64,000 nt of DNA from Pseudomonas sp. BN417 (GTDB lineage Bacteria; Pseudomonadota; Gammaproteobacteria; Pseudomonadales; Pseudomonadaceae): positions 1-64,000 of the forward strand of contig NZ_SSOJ01000142.1 in NCBI RefSeq assembly GCF_029871205.1, given 5' to 3'. The notes beneath the pieces were generated by a model, which saw only the letters and a program-made list of their open reading frames with translations, ran no database searches and was not told the DNA's origin. This document shows positions 47,384-59,271 of the stretch, piece by piece; position 1 is the stretch's first letter, and every line of letters begins with the position of its first letter. A program made the translations under genes and the position numbers.

Positions 47384-48162
47384 TGAAAAAGCTATTTGCT
47401 GCATTTGTATTTGCTGCGCTGCCGGCTCTTTCCTTCGCGAGCGGTGGTGAAGTGCATCTGGACAAGGTCGACATCGATCTGACCGACAAGGCTGCCATGC
47501 AGGACGGCGCGCGTACCTTCGCGAACTACTGCATGGGCTGCCACAGTGCCAAGTTCCAGCGCTACGAGCGCGTGGCCAAGGATCTGGGCATTCCCGAAGA
47601 ACTGATGCTGGAAAACCTGGTCCTCACTGGCGCCAAGATCGGCGACCACATGAAGATCGGCATGCAGCCCCAGGACGCCAAGGTCTGGTTCGGTGCGGCT
47701 CCGCCCGACCTGACCTTGGTGGCCCGCGTGCGCGGCACCGACTGGCTGTACAGCTACCTGCGCTCGTTCTACGAAGATCCTGCACGTCCGTGGGGCGTGA
47801 ACAACAAGGTCTTCCCGAACGTCGGCATGCCGAACGTCCTGGTCAGCCTGCAAGGCCGTCAGGTCGTAGGTTGCAAGCAGGTTCAGGTGGTGGAAGACGG
47901 CAAGAAGCAGTTCGATCCGCTGACCGGCGCTCCGCTGACTCATGAAGCGTGCGACCAGCTCACCGTGGTGCCGAAGACCGGCAAGCTGACCGAAGCCGAG
48001 TTCGACGAGAAGGTCCAGAACCTGGTGACCTTCCTCGCTTACTCCGCCAACCCGGTCAAGCTGGAAAGCCAGCGCGTCGGTACCTACGTCCTGCTGTACC
48101 TGGCGTTCTTCTTCGTGTTCGCCTACCTGCTCAAGCGTGAGTACTGGAAGGACGTGCACTGA
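47383..48162 (+). CDS. petC: Cytochrome c1
   Basis: Cytochrome c1 passes electrons from the Rieske centre to soluble cytochromes. The 259-residue precursor has a signal peptide ending LSFA near residue 19, the heme site CMGCH (50-54), a PDLTLVARVRG segment, and a C-terminal membrane helix (about 232-250, YVLLYLAFFFVFAYL). In this separate form the petB stop is followed directly by the petC ATG (TAATG), so the start at 47383 is firm. Confidence 0.97.
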   Translation: MKKLFAAFVFAALPALSFASGGEVHLDKVDIDLTDKAAMQDGARTFANYCMGCHSAKFQRYERVAKDLGIPEELMLENLVLTGAKIGDHMKIGMQPQDAKVWFGAAPPDLTLVARVRGTDWLYSYLRSFYEDPARPWGVNNKVFPNVGMPNVLVSLQGRQVVGCKQVQVVEDGKKQFDPLTGAPLTHEACDQLTVVPKTGKLTEAEFDEKVQNLVTFLAYSANPVKLESQRVGTYVLLYLAFFFVFAYLLKREYWKDVH

Positions 48163-48186
48163 TACACTGCTGCACCGTAGTACGAA

Positions 48187-48219
48187 GCGCGCGCCCTTAG
48201 TGGGCGCGCGCGTCTTTTT
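48187..48219 (+). terminator. Rho-independent terminator after petC
   Basis: GCGCGCGCCC and GGGCGCGCGC form a 10-base-pair GC-rich stem followed by GTCTTTTT. Confidence 0.88.
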
Positions 48220-48251
48220 GCCCCTGAATAATCCCGAGTGAGGAGGGCGCA

Positions 48252-48869
48252 ATGGCCGTCACCAACAGGCTGGCCTGTTATTCCGACCCTGCCGACCACT
48301 ATTCCCATCGCGTACGCATCGTGCTCGCCGAGAAAGGTGTCGCTGCCGAAATCATCAATGTCGAGCCCGGACGCTGCCCGCCCAAGCTGGCCGAGGTCAA
48401 TCCCTACGGCAGCGTGCCGACCCTGGTGGACCGTGATCTGGCGCTCTATGAGTCGACCGTGGTGATGGAGTATCTCGAAGAGCGCTACCCCCATCCGCCA
48501 TTACTGCCGGTCTATCCGGTGGCTCGCGCCAACAGCCGCCTGCTCATTCACCGCGTGCAGCGCGACTGGTGTTCGCTGGTGGATCGTATCCTCGATCCTC
48601 GCAGCAAGGACGCCGACAAGGCCCTGGCGCGCAAGGAGCTGCGCGAGAGCCTGACCGGCGTATCGCCGTTGTTTGCGGACAAGCCCTACTTTCTGAGCGA
48701 AGATTTCAGTCTGGTGGACTGCTGCCTGTTGCCGATACTCTGGCGCCTTCCCCTGTTGGGCATCGAGCTGCCGCGGCCGGCCAAGCCCCTTCTGGACTAT
48801 ATGGAGCGGGCCTTCGTTCGGGATTCCTTCCGAGCCAGCCTGTCCGACGTCGAACGCGACATGCGCTGA
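48252..48869 (+). CDS. sspA: Stringent starvation protein A
   Basis: SspA is a glutathione-transferase-like protein without enzyme activity that binds RNA polymerase and regulates stress and virulence genes. The 205-residue protein has the thioredoxin-like N domain ([24 protein letters not shown] region, [19 protein letters not shown]) and an all-helical C domain. sspB follows after 10 bases. In pseudomonads, SspA influences stress adaptation and alginate production. Confidence 0.95.
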   Translation: MAVTNRLACYSDPADHYSHRVRIVLAEKGVAAEIINVEPGRCPPKLAEVNPYGSVPTLVDRDLALYESTVVMEYLEERYPHPPLLPVYPVARANSRLLIHRVQRDWCSLVDRILDPRSKDADKALARKELRESLTGVSPLFADKPYFLSEDFSLVDCCLLPILWRLPLLGIELPRPAKPLLDYMERAFVRDSFRASLSDVERDMR

Positions 48870-48879
48870 GGAGACCAAG

Positions 48880-49308
48880 ATGAACTCCAGTCGCCCCTAC
48901 CTGGTTCGTGCTCTCTACGAGTGGATAGTCGACAACGACTGCACGCCCCACCTGTTGGTCAATGCCGAGCATGCGGGTGTGCAGGTGCCGACGGGCTATG
49001 CCAATGACGGCCAGATCGTGCTCAATGTATCGCCCAGCGCCGTGCGCCACCTGCACATGGACAACGAGGCCGTGAGCTTCGAAGGACGCTTCGGTGGTGT
49101 GGCTCACAGCCTCTACATCCCGTCGGCGGCGGTCATGGCCATCTATGCCCGGGAGAATGGCCAGGGCATGGTCTTCGATCTTGAGCCGCCATTGTCGGAC
49201 GACGAGCCTGGCCCCGAGGGCGACGGCCCGTCCGGTGGCGAGCCGCCGAGTTCGGGAGGCGACCCCTCGCGTCCCAGCGGCAGGCCCAGCCTGAAGGTGG
49301 TCAAGTAA
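48880..49308 (+). CDS. sspB: ClpXP protease adaptor SspB
   Basis: SspB tethers ssrA-tagged peptides to ClpXP. The 142-residue protein has the SspB fold (YLVRALYEWIVDNDCTPHLLV, GYANDGQIVLNVSPSAV region) followed by an acidic Pro/Gly-rich linker (about 105-133). It ends in SLKVVK, which matches the ClpX-docking tail LRVVK of E. coli SspB. It is cotranscribed with sspA. Confidence 0.96.
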   Translation: MNSSRPYLVRALYEWIVDNDCTPHLLVNAEHAGVQVPTGYANDGQIVLNVSPSAVRHLHMDNEAVSFEGRFGGVAHSLYIPSAAVMAIYARENGQGMVFDLEPPLSDDEPGPEGDGPSGGEPPSSGGDPSRPSGRPSLKVVK

Positions 49309-49341
49309 CAAAAAAGGCGATCCAGTGGATCGCCTTTTTTG
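49309..49341. terminator. Bidirectional terminator between sspB and the BON-domain gene
   Basis: AAAAAAGGCGATC pairs with GATCGCCTTTTTT directly after the sspB stop. The opposing gene ends 16 bases beyond it. Confidence 0.92.
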
Positions 49342-49356
49342 TGCCTGTCGGATCGG

Positions 49357-50489
<1,133 letters not shown>

Positions 50490-50505
50490 TCAGTGGGGCG
50501 ACCGA

Positions 50506-50874
50506 TCAGGTGTCGAAGGCGTTCTTCAGCCAGGTCAGTCGCGGGGGCGAATCGCCGTCCATTGCTTCGACGGCAATCACATCAAATCGACAAGGGTATC
50601 TTGCCCAGCGGGATTCCTGCTGGAGGAACTGCTGGGCGGCGTAAGCCAGTTTTTCGCGCTTGCGGGCATCGACGCTCTCGAGGGCGCCGCCCCAACCGGC
50701 ATGACGCCGATAGCGGACTTCGGCGAATACTACTGTATCGCCGTCGAGCATGACCAGATCGAGCTCGCCGCGCCGGCACAGCCAGTTCTGCGACAGCAGG
50801 CGCAGTCCATTTGCTTCGAGATGAGCGCGGGCAAGGGCTTCCGCCGCCTGCCCGCGGCTGCGGGCGTCACTCAA
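50506..50874 (-). CDS. yraN: YraN-family protein (UPF0102, predicted nuclease fold)
   Basis: This 122-residue protein of the UPF0102 family has a PD-(D/E)XK-like layout: RGQAAEALARAHL, then RRGELDLVMLDGDTVVFAEVRYR near 45-66. The family's biological role is unknown. The start is inferred as TTG at 50874: it overlaps the lpoA stop as TTGA and gives the usual family length. The frame stays open far upstream, but there it runs through lpoA codons and has no YraN sequence. Translational coupling to lpoA is likely. Confidence 0.82.
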   Translation of the reverse strand: MSDARSRGQAAEALARAHLEANGLRLLSQNWLCRRGELDLVMLDGDTVVFAEVRYRRHAGWGGALESVDARKREKLAYAAQQFLQQESRWARYPCRFDVIAVEAMDGDSPPRLTWLKNAFDT

Positions 50875-52682
50875 GAGTCGCTGTCTTTCAGTCGCTGTAC
50901 CTGGCCATCGCGGAACTCGGCCCAGGGCAGCTGGCGCTCGATGCGGCGGGCGGGATTGAGGCTGAGGCGGCCGGACAGACCGTCCACCTGGGTGTCCGGT
51001 AGGGCCTTCAGCTGCGCCAGGCGCGGTGCCAGGCGGTAGGCGTCGGCGCCCATGGCGTAGAGCCGGCCCAGGCTGCCGCCGGCCTGCGGCCATTGGCTGC
51101 CCACCTGCTGGCGCAGCGGATCGTCGCCATTCAGCAGCCAGGGGGTCTCGCAGAAGCGGATGCCGTTCAGGTCCTGGTACTGGGTCTGGTCGTTGCCTGC
51201 GGCATAGAGGTGCGAAGTGGAGTAGACCGGCACGTCGCCCGCGTACTGGAAGGCCAGGGTCGGCTTGATCTGCTGGGCCTGCTGCGGCGTTGCCGCAAGG
51301 AAGATGAAGTCGACGTCCTGGCGGCGTGCTGGCTGTGCGGCCACCGGCACGCCCAGGGTGCCTTGCAGGCGCTTGGCGCGGGCTTCGCTCTGGCGCAGCT
51401 GGAACAGGTCGGCGATCTGCTGGGCCAGGGCTACCGGCTGGTCGACGTGTTCGGCGGCGATCAGGCGGCCGCCAGCGGCCTGCCAGCTCTGCTGGAAGGC
51501 GCTCAGCACGCGGTCACCCCATTCGCCGCGAGGGACCAGGGCAACGGCGCTGCGCATGCCGTCGGCCCAGGCGCGCCGAGCGACCTCGCGGGCTTCGTCC
51601 TCGGCGGCGAGGCCGAACTGGAAGAGCTGCGCCGGGGCTTCCTGGCCGGCGTCGCTGTAATTCAGGGCCAGGGTGGTGATGGGCAGCTGCTCGCGGGTGC
51701 TGAGCTGCTTCACCAGCGGCTTCTCCAGCGGGCCGACCACCAGTTGCACGCCGTCGGCCTGGGCCTGGCGGTAGAACTCGTCGATGGAGGTCAGTTTCGA
51801 GCTGTCGTAGAGGGCAATGGCCGGTTGTGGCTGGCCGGATTGCTTGGCCTGGTAGTGGGCGGCCAGGAAGCCGTCGCGCAGGGCGCGGGACACCGAAGCG
51901 AGCTGGCCTTCCTGGGGCAGCAGCAGGGCGATCTTGGTCAGCGGCTGGCCGGCGATCTCCTTCAGCTTGGTCAGGGGCTCCGGCAGCTGCTTGGCCGCGG
52001 GGTGGTCGGGATTCCGGGCGCGCCAGTCGTCGATGGCGGCCTGCTGTTGTTCCAGGGTGGAGGAGGTCTTGGTCAGGCGGGCCAGCTCGAGCCAGCCGGC
52101 CAGGTCGTTGTCGCCACCGCCTTGCAGTTGCTCCAGCGGCAGGCTGGAGACCAGGCCCCAGATGGCTTCGTGGTTGGCGTTGGCCGCGTTTCCGCTCAGC
52201 AGCGGGGCGATGAACACGCGCTCGCGGGCAGCGGCGAGGTTCTGGCCGTCGGCCTCCAGGGCGCGAGCGCGGACCAGCTGGGTGCGTACCTGCTGCTCCA
52301 CCGGCAGTTCGGCCAGGCGCTCCAGGCTCGGATGGCTCAGGGCCTTGAGGGCGCTCTTGGGCTGGTTGCGGGCCATGGCCAGCTCGGCGGCCAGGGTGCT
52401 GGCGAATATCTGCTGGGCGGGCTTCAGGCCTTCCAGCGGGATCTGCTCCAGGATGCGTGCCGAGCGGCCAATGTCCTGCTGCTGGTAGGCGAGGTCGGCG
52501 GCGGACAGGCGCAGCAGGACCGCTTCCTCCGGCTCGGCTTCGCTGGCCTGCTGCAGCAACTGCTCGATGCTGGCCTCAGGGGTGCGGGGCAGTTCGCCGA
52601 GGCTGGACGAGGGCGAGCTGGCGCAGGCAACCAGCAGGCCGGCGAGGCAGAGGGCGGAGAGCGGACGCAGGCAAGCGATCAT
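50871..52682 (-). CDS. lpoA: Penicillin-binding protein activator LpoA
   Basis: LpoA is an outer-membrane lipoprotein that reaches through the periplasm to activate a class A PBP. The 603-residue precursor has a lipobox LVAC with Cys20. The N-terminal region (to about 250) is TPR-like, rich in Ala/Leu/Gln helices, and the C-terminal half is a periplasmic-binding-protein-like domain (KIALLLPQEGQLASVSRALRDGF and VVGPLEKPLVKQL). It is divergent from rsmI and heads the lpoA-yraN-gmhA-dolP unit. Confidence 0.93.
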   Translation of the reverse strand: MIACLRPLSALCLAGLLVACASSPSSSLGELPRTPEASIEQLLQQASEAEPEEAVLLRLSAADLAYQQQDIGRSARILEQIPLEGLKPAQQIFASTLAAELAMARNQPKSALKALSHPSLERLAELPVEQQVRTQLVRARALEADGQNLAAARERVFIAPLLSGNAANANHEAIWGLVSSLPLEQLQGGGDNDLAGWLELARLTKTSSTLEQQQAAIDDWRARNPDHPAAKQLPEPLTKLKEIAGQPLTKIALLLPQEGQLASVSRALRDGFLAAHYQAKQSGQPQPAIALYDSSKLTSIDEFYRQAQADGVQLVVGPLEKPLVKQLSTREQLPITTLALNYSDAGQEAPAQLFQFGLAAEDEAREVARRAWADGMRSAVALVPRGEWGDRVLSAFQQSWQAAGGRLIAAEHVDQPVALAQQIADLFQLRQSEARAKRLQGTLGVPVAAQPARRQDVDFIFLAATPQQAQQIKPTLAFQYAGDVPVYSTSHLYAAGNDQTQYQDLNGIRFCETPWLLNGDDPLRQQVGSQWPQAGGSLGRLYAMGADAYRLAPRLAQLKALPDTQVDGLSGRLSLNPARRIERQLPWAEFRDGQVQRLKDSDS

Positions 52683-52717
52683 TTATCGGTCCCGATACTC
52701 GTTGAAAGAAAGACGCG

Positions 52718-52773
52718 ATTGTACCCAAGGCCCGGGTGGGGCGCGATGTCGGTCCTGTGAATAGGGATACAAT
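52718..52773. promoter_or_regulatory. Divergent promoter region between lpoA and rsmI
   Basis: TACAAT is found on the minus strand at 52718-52723, 36 bases before lpoA, and on the plus strand at 52768-52773, 31 bases before rsmI. Both are good -10 matches, but neither has a clear -35, so these are candidates only. Confidence 0.4.
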
Positions 52774-52803
52774 GCGCGCTTTCAGTCCTTTCCGAGGTGC
52801 CCA

Positions 52804-53676
52804 GTGACCCTTTCTTCCGCCTCCGGCAGCGCTCCCGGCACCCTCTACGTGGTGGCGACGCCCATCGGCAACCTGGACGACATCAGCGCCAGGGCCCTGC
52901 GGGTGCTGCGCGAGGTGGCGCTGATCGCCGCCGAAGACACCCGGCACTCGATCCGCCTGCTGCAGCACTTCGGCATCGAGACGCCGCTGGCGGCCTGTCA
53001 CGAGCACAACGAGCGCGACCAGGGCGGGCGCTTCCTGGCGCGCTTGCAGGCGGGCGACGATGTGGCGCTGATTTCCGACGCCGGCACACCGCTGATTTCC
53101 GATCCGGGTTTCCATCTCGTGCGCCAGGCGCGCGCGGCCGGGGTTTCCGTGGTTCCGGTTCCCGGCGCCTGTGCGCTGGTCGCGGCGCTGTCGGCCGCCG
53201 GCCTGCCGTCGGATCGCTTCATATTCGAGGGTTTCCTGCCGGCCAAGGCCAATGCTCGCCGTGGCCGTCTGGAGCAGATAAAGGAAGAGCCGCGCACCTT
53301 GATCTTCTACGAAGCGCCGCACCGTCTGCTGGAATCCCTGGAGGATATGCGCGAGGTGTTCGGCGGCGATCGCCTTGCGGTGCTGGCCCGAGAATTGACC
53401 AAGACCTTCGAGACCTTGAAGGGCGCGCCGTTGGGCGAGTTGTGCGGCTGGGTCGCCGCGGACTCCAATCAGCAGCGAGGCGAATGCGTCGTGCTGGTGG
53501 GTGGCTGGCAGGCCCCGGAAGGCGAGGGCGCCCTGAGCGCGGAGGCGCTGCGGGTGCTCGACCTGCTGCTGGGGGAGTTGCCCCTCAAACGTGCCGCTGC
53601 CCTGGCGGCGGAGATCACTGGCGTACGCAAGAATCTGCTCTACCAGGCGGCTCTGGAGCGGCAGGGCGATTCCTGA
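52804..53676 (+). CDS. rsmI: 16S rRNA 2'-O-ribose C1402 methyltransferase RsmI
   Basis: RsmI methylates the 2'-O of C1402 in the 30S decoding centre. The N4 methylation of the same base is made by RsmH, encoded 1.2 kb downstream. The 290-residue tetrapyrrole-methylase-type protein has [17 protein letters not shown] near the N terminus, AAEDTRHS, and [19 protein letters not shown] split over 83-102. GTG at 52804 is the start, with CCGAGG 5-10 bases upstream. Confidence 0.94.
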   Translation: MTLSSASGSAPGTLYVVATPIGNLDDISARALRVLREVALIAAEDTRHSIRLLQHFGIETPLAACHEHNERDQGGRFLARLQAGDDVALISDAGTPLISDPGFHLVRQARAAGVSVVPVPGACALVAALSAAGLPSDRFIFEGFLPAKANARRGRLEQIKEEPRTLIFYEAPHRLLESLEDMREVFGGDRLAVLARELTKTFETLKGAPLGELCGWVAADSNQQRGECVVLVGGWQAPEGEGALSAEALRVLDLLLGELPLKRAAALAAEITGVRKNLLYQAALERQGDS

Positions 53677-53678
53677 GC

Positions 53679-53707
53679 TTGTTCTTCCGGCCGCCTGCCG
53701 TTAACCT
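53679..53707 (+). promoter_or_regulatory. Candidate rnpB promoter
   Basis: TTGTTC (53679-53684) and TAACCT (53702-53707) are 17 bases apart and place the start of transcription at about 53715, exactly where the RNase P RNA begins. Confidence 0.6.
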
Positions 53708-53715
53708 TGGCGGCA

Positions 53716-54072
53716 GAGAGTCGATCGGACAGTCGCTGTCTCATTTCGTTCGTCGATTATGAGAGGGAGGAAAGTCCGGGCTCCATAGGGCGGAGTGCCA
53801 GGTAACGCCTGGGAGGCGCAAGCCTACGGAAAGTGCCACAGAAAATAACCGCCTAAGCGCGTAAGCGCCGGTAAGGGTGAAAAGGTGCGGTAAGAGCGCA
53901 CCGCACGACTGGTAACAGTTCGTGGCTAGGCAAACCCCACTCGGAGCAAGACCAAATAGGAATCCATGGCGCGGCCCGCGTCGGATTCGGGTAGGTTGCT
54001 AAAGGCTGTCAGTGATGGCAGCCGTAGATGAATGACTGTCCTCGACAGAACCCGGCTTACAGATCGACTCTC
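53716..54072 (+). ncRNA. rnpB: RNase P RNA, bacterial type A
   Basis: This is the catalytic RNA that removes the 5' leader from pre-tRNAs. Conserved parts are visible in order: GAGGAAAGTCCGGGCTCC in P4/J3-4 (53764-53781), AGGGTGAAAAGGTGCGGTAAGAGCG (around 53874-53900), CACTCGGAGCAAGACCAAATAG near 53938-53960, and GAACCCGGCTTACAG at the 3' side, which carries the GGC/CCA-facing region. The 5' end GAGAGTCGAT (53716-53725) pairs with ATCGACTCTC (54063-54072) as helix P1, fixing the ends. It lies between rsmI and mraZ as in other pseudomonads. Confidence 0.97.
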
Positions 54073-54287
54073 TACTTCTTTCCCTCCGCTTTAGCTGCGC
54101 AGCGTTCTCTTCCCTGCCGTCGAAATACCGAAAAGATCTTACTCTTAACAATTCACTTTAAGTTTGAAGTTCAGTTCGCTGTAAGTACTGGATTTTGCTC
54201 TGCCTTTGTCCCTGCGAAACCTTCCAAAACCCCGCCAATCCCTCGCTAAATTGCCGTCCTGTAAGGAATTTTCCCCTTTTTCCTGCC
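54073..54287. other. Non-coding spacer between rnpB and the mraZ promoter
   Basis: This pyrimidine-rich, relatively AT-rich spacer has no convincing gene or family motif. Open frames here lack ribosome sites. The 3' processing region of rnpB probably lies in the first bases, but no clear intrinsic terminator was found. Confidence 0.6.
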
Positions 54288-54317
54288 TTGACGGTGGGGC
54301 TGGCGCATTTCTATAGT
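54288..54317 (+). promoter_or_regulatory. Promoter of the mraZ (dcw) cluster
   Basis: TTGACG (54288-54293) and TATAGT (54312-54317) are 18 bases apart. The predicted start near 54324 lies directly at the first MraZ repeat, 68 bases before mraZ. Confidence 0.8.
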
Positions 54318-54322
54318 GTGCG

Positions 54323-54352
54323 GAAGTGGAGCGAAGTGGGTAGAAGTGGGAC
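54323..54352 (+). promoter_or_regulatory. MraZ-binding repeats
   Basis: Three perfect-phase 10-base direct repeats follow the promoter: GAAGTGGAGC, GAAGTGGGTA and GAAGTGGGAC. MraZ proteins bind tandem TGGG/GTGG-type repeats with about one-turn spacing in the mraZ leader, so autorepression of the whole division and cell wall cluster is expected. Confidence 0.82.
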
Positions 54353-54391
54353 TTACTGGCAAGGAAAGCCAATCAAAGGGGGAGCGCAGCC

Positions 54392-54847
54392 GTGTTTCGC
54401 GGAGCCAACGCCATCAGTCTCGACGCAAAGGGGCGACTCGCGATGCCAAGCCGGTATCGTGATGAGCTCATGACGCGTTGCGCTGGGCAGCTCATCGTGA
54501 CCATCGACGCTGTCGACGCCTGTTTGACTGTCTATCCCCTGCCTGAATGGGAGCTCATCGAAGCCAAGCTGCGAGAGTTGCCTTCCCTGCGCGAGGAAAC
54601 TCGTCGCCTGCAACGTCTGCTGATCGGCAATGCCGTGGACCTGGAGCTTGATAGCGCAGGTCGTTTTCTCGTTCCGCCGCGCCTGCGTGAGCACGCCGGG
54701 CTGGACAAGCGGGCAATGCTGGTTGGCCAACTGAACAAATTTCAACTGTGGGATGAGGATGCCTGGAACGCGATTTCCGAGGCTGATCTCATGGCAATCA
54801 AACAACCCGGCGGCCTGCCGGACGAACTACGTGACCTAATCCTGTGA
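54392..54847 (+). CDS. mraZ: Transcriptional regulator MraZ
   Basis: MraZ is an AbrB-fold DNA-binding protein that forms rings and represses its own operon. The 151-residue protein has two SpoVT/AbrB domains, [23 protein letters not shown] at the N terminus and a second at about 75-120 ([22 protein letters not shown]). GTG at 54392 is the start, with GGGGGAG about 9 bases upstream. The stop overlaps the rsmH GTG. Confidence 0.96.
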   Translation: MFRGANAISLDAKGRLAMPSRYRDELMTRCAGQLIVTIDAVDACLTVYPLPEWELIEAKLRELPSLREETRRLQRLLIGNAVDLELDSAGRFLVPPRLREHAGLDKRAMLVGQLNKFQLWDEDAWNAISEADLMAIKQPGGLPDELRDLIL

Positions 54848-55787
54848 GCGCGACCAGCAGCTTCCGTCATATCACCGTACTGCTCGAAGAGGCTGTGGAA
54901 GGACTCGCCCTGCGCGCGGACGGCTGCTACCTGGATGGCACGTTCGGGCGAGGGGGGCATAGCCGCCTCATCCTCGAGCGGCTTGGGCCCGGAGGTCGCT
55001 TGCTGGGGTTCGACAAGGACCCGCAAGCGATTGCGACGGGGCAAGCTCTGGCGGCCGAAGATGGCCGCTTTGTCATTGTGCAGCGCAGCTTTGCCGAACT
55101 CGGCGATGAGGTGCGCGTACAAGGCCTGGACGGCAAGGTGGACGGCGTTCTGCTCGACCTTGGCGTGTCCTCGCCGCAACTGGATGATCCGGAGCGCGGC
55201 TTCAGTTTCCTCAACGACGGCCCGCTGGACATGCGCATGAATCCCGATCGTGGCCAGAGCGCCGCGCAGTGGATCGCCAGCGCCAGCGAGGAGGAGATCG
55301 CCCGGGTCTTCAAGGATTACGGCGAAGAGCGATTCGCCAAGCGCATGGCCCGTGCCGTGGTGCAGCGCCGTGCCGAGAAGCCTTTCGAGCGTACTGCGGA
55401 CCTGGCGGCCGTGCTGACTGCCGCCAACCCGGCCTGGGAGAAGGGCAAGAACCCCGCGACCCGCGCCTTCCAGGGCATCCGCATCCACGTCAATAACGAG
55501 CTGGGAGACCTGGAGCAGGGGCTGGATGCCGCGCTCGAGGCCCTGGCGGTCGGTGGCCGCCTGGTGGTGATCAGCTTCCATTCCCTGGAAGACCGCATCG
55601 TCAAGCAGTTCATGCGCAAGCACGCCAAGGGCGAGGCCGACAAGCTGCCTCGCGACCTGCCGGTGCGCCACGCAGTCTTCGAGCCGCGCCTGAAGCTGCT
55701 GGGCAAGCCGCAATACGCTTCCGAGGAAGAGCTCAAGGCCAACCCGCGCTCGCGCAGCGCGGTCATGCGCGTGGCGGAGAAGCTACG

Positions 55788-55791
<4 letters not shown>
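54844..55791 (+). CDS. rsmH: 16S rRNA N4-methyltransferase RsmH
   Basis: RsmH (MraW) methylates N4 of C1402 in 16S rRNA. The 315-residue protein has SAM-binding [18 protein letters not shown] (about 31-48), [19 protein letters not shown] and the [10 protein letters not shown] motif. GTG start overlaps mraZ by 4 bases and the stop overlaps the ftsL ATG. Encoded near RsmI, which modifies the same nucleotide. Confidence 0.96.
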
Positions 55792-57807
<2,016 letters not shown>

Positions 57808-57808
<1 letters not shown>

Positions 57809-59271
57809 TGCCCATGCCATTGAACCAGTTACTGCTCCAGGCGCAGAGCGCCACCCTGATTCGTGAACTGACCCTGGACAGCCGCAAGGTACGTCCGGGC
57901 GACCTGTTTCTGGCCGTCCCCGGTGCCCAGCAGGATGGTCGCGCCCATATTGCCGATGCCGTGGCCCGTGGCGCGGTAGCCGTGGCCTATGAGGCGGCCG
58001 GCGCCGAGCATTACCAGGCCGGCAGCGCCGAACTCATCCCGATCAAGGGCCTGGCCGGCCAGCTGTCGGCCATCGCCGGGCGCTTCTATGGCGAGCCGAG
58101 CCGTGCCCTGCGTCTGGTGGGGGTCACCGGCACCAACGGCAAGACCAGTGTCAGCCAGCTGCTGGCCCAGGCCCTCGACCAGTTGGGCGAGCGCTGCGGG
58201 ATAGTCGGCACCCTGGGTACCGGTTTCTACGGCGAGCTGGAAAGCGGCCGCCATACCACTCCCGATCCGCTGGCCGTGCAGGCCACCCTGGCCGGCCTGA
58301 AGCAGGCCGGCGCGCGCGCGGTCGCCATGGAAGTCTCCTCCCATGGGCTGGAGCAGGGCCGTGTCGCCGCGCTGGATTTCGATGTGGCGGTGTTCACCAA
58401 CCTGTCCCGTGACCATCTGGATTACCACGGCTCCATGGAAGCCTACGCCGAGGCCAAGGCACGCCTGTTCGCCTGGCCCGAGTTGCGTGCCCGGGTGATC
58501 AACCTCGACGACCAGTTCGGCCGCCAGTTGGCTGCCGAGTCGCGCGAGTCGCGCCTGTTCAGCTACAGCCTGGAAGACGCCAGCGCCTTCCTTTATTGCC
58601 GTGAAGCCCGCTTCGACGACCACGGCGTGCGCGCCCAACTGGTCACCCCGCAAGGCGAGGGCCTGCTGCGCAGCCCGCTGCTGGGGCGCTTCAACCTGAG
58701 CAACCTGCTGGCCGTGGTCGGCGCGTTGCTGGCCATGGACTACCCGTTGGACGAAGTGCTGCATGTCCTGCCGTCGCTGCAGGGGCCGGTGGGCCGCATG
58801 CAGCGCCTGGGCGGTGACGACAAGCCGCTGGTGGTGGTGGATTACGCCCACACGCCGGATGCCCTGGAGAAAGTCCTGCAGGCCCTGCGTCCCCACGTGC
58901 GTGGCCGTCTGCTCTGCCTGTTCGGCTGCGGTGGCGATCGCGATCGCGGCAAGCGTCCGCTGATGGCGGCCGTGGCGGAACGCCTGGCCGACCAGGTGCT
59001 GGTGACCGACGACAACCCGCGCAGCGAAGAGCCTGCACAGATTTTCACCGACATCCGCCCCGGCTTCGTCGACGCGCAGCAGGTCGAGTTCGTCGCCGGC
59101 CGTGGCCAGGCCATCGCCCAGCTGATCCGCAGCGCCGGCACGGACGACGTGGTGCTGCTGGCCGGAAAGGGCCATGAGGACTACCAGGAGATCGCCGGCG
59201 TGCGCCAGCCCTTCTCCGACCTCGAGGAAGCCGCCAAGGCCCTGGATGCCTGGGAGGTCCCCCATGCTTAA
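57808..59271 (+). CDS. murE: UDP-MurNAc-tripeptide synthetase MurE
   Basis: MurE adds meso-diaminopimelate to UDP-MurNAc-L-Ala-D-Glu. The 487-residue protein has the ATP loop GVTGTNGKTS (105-114) and DDNPR at 401-405, the motif that selects meso-DAP over lysine. A second ATG two codons downstream (57814) is an alternative start. It overlaps ftsI by one base and murF by eight. Confidence 0.96.
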
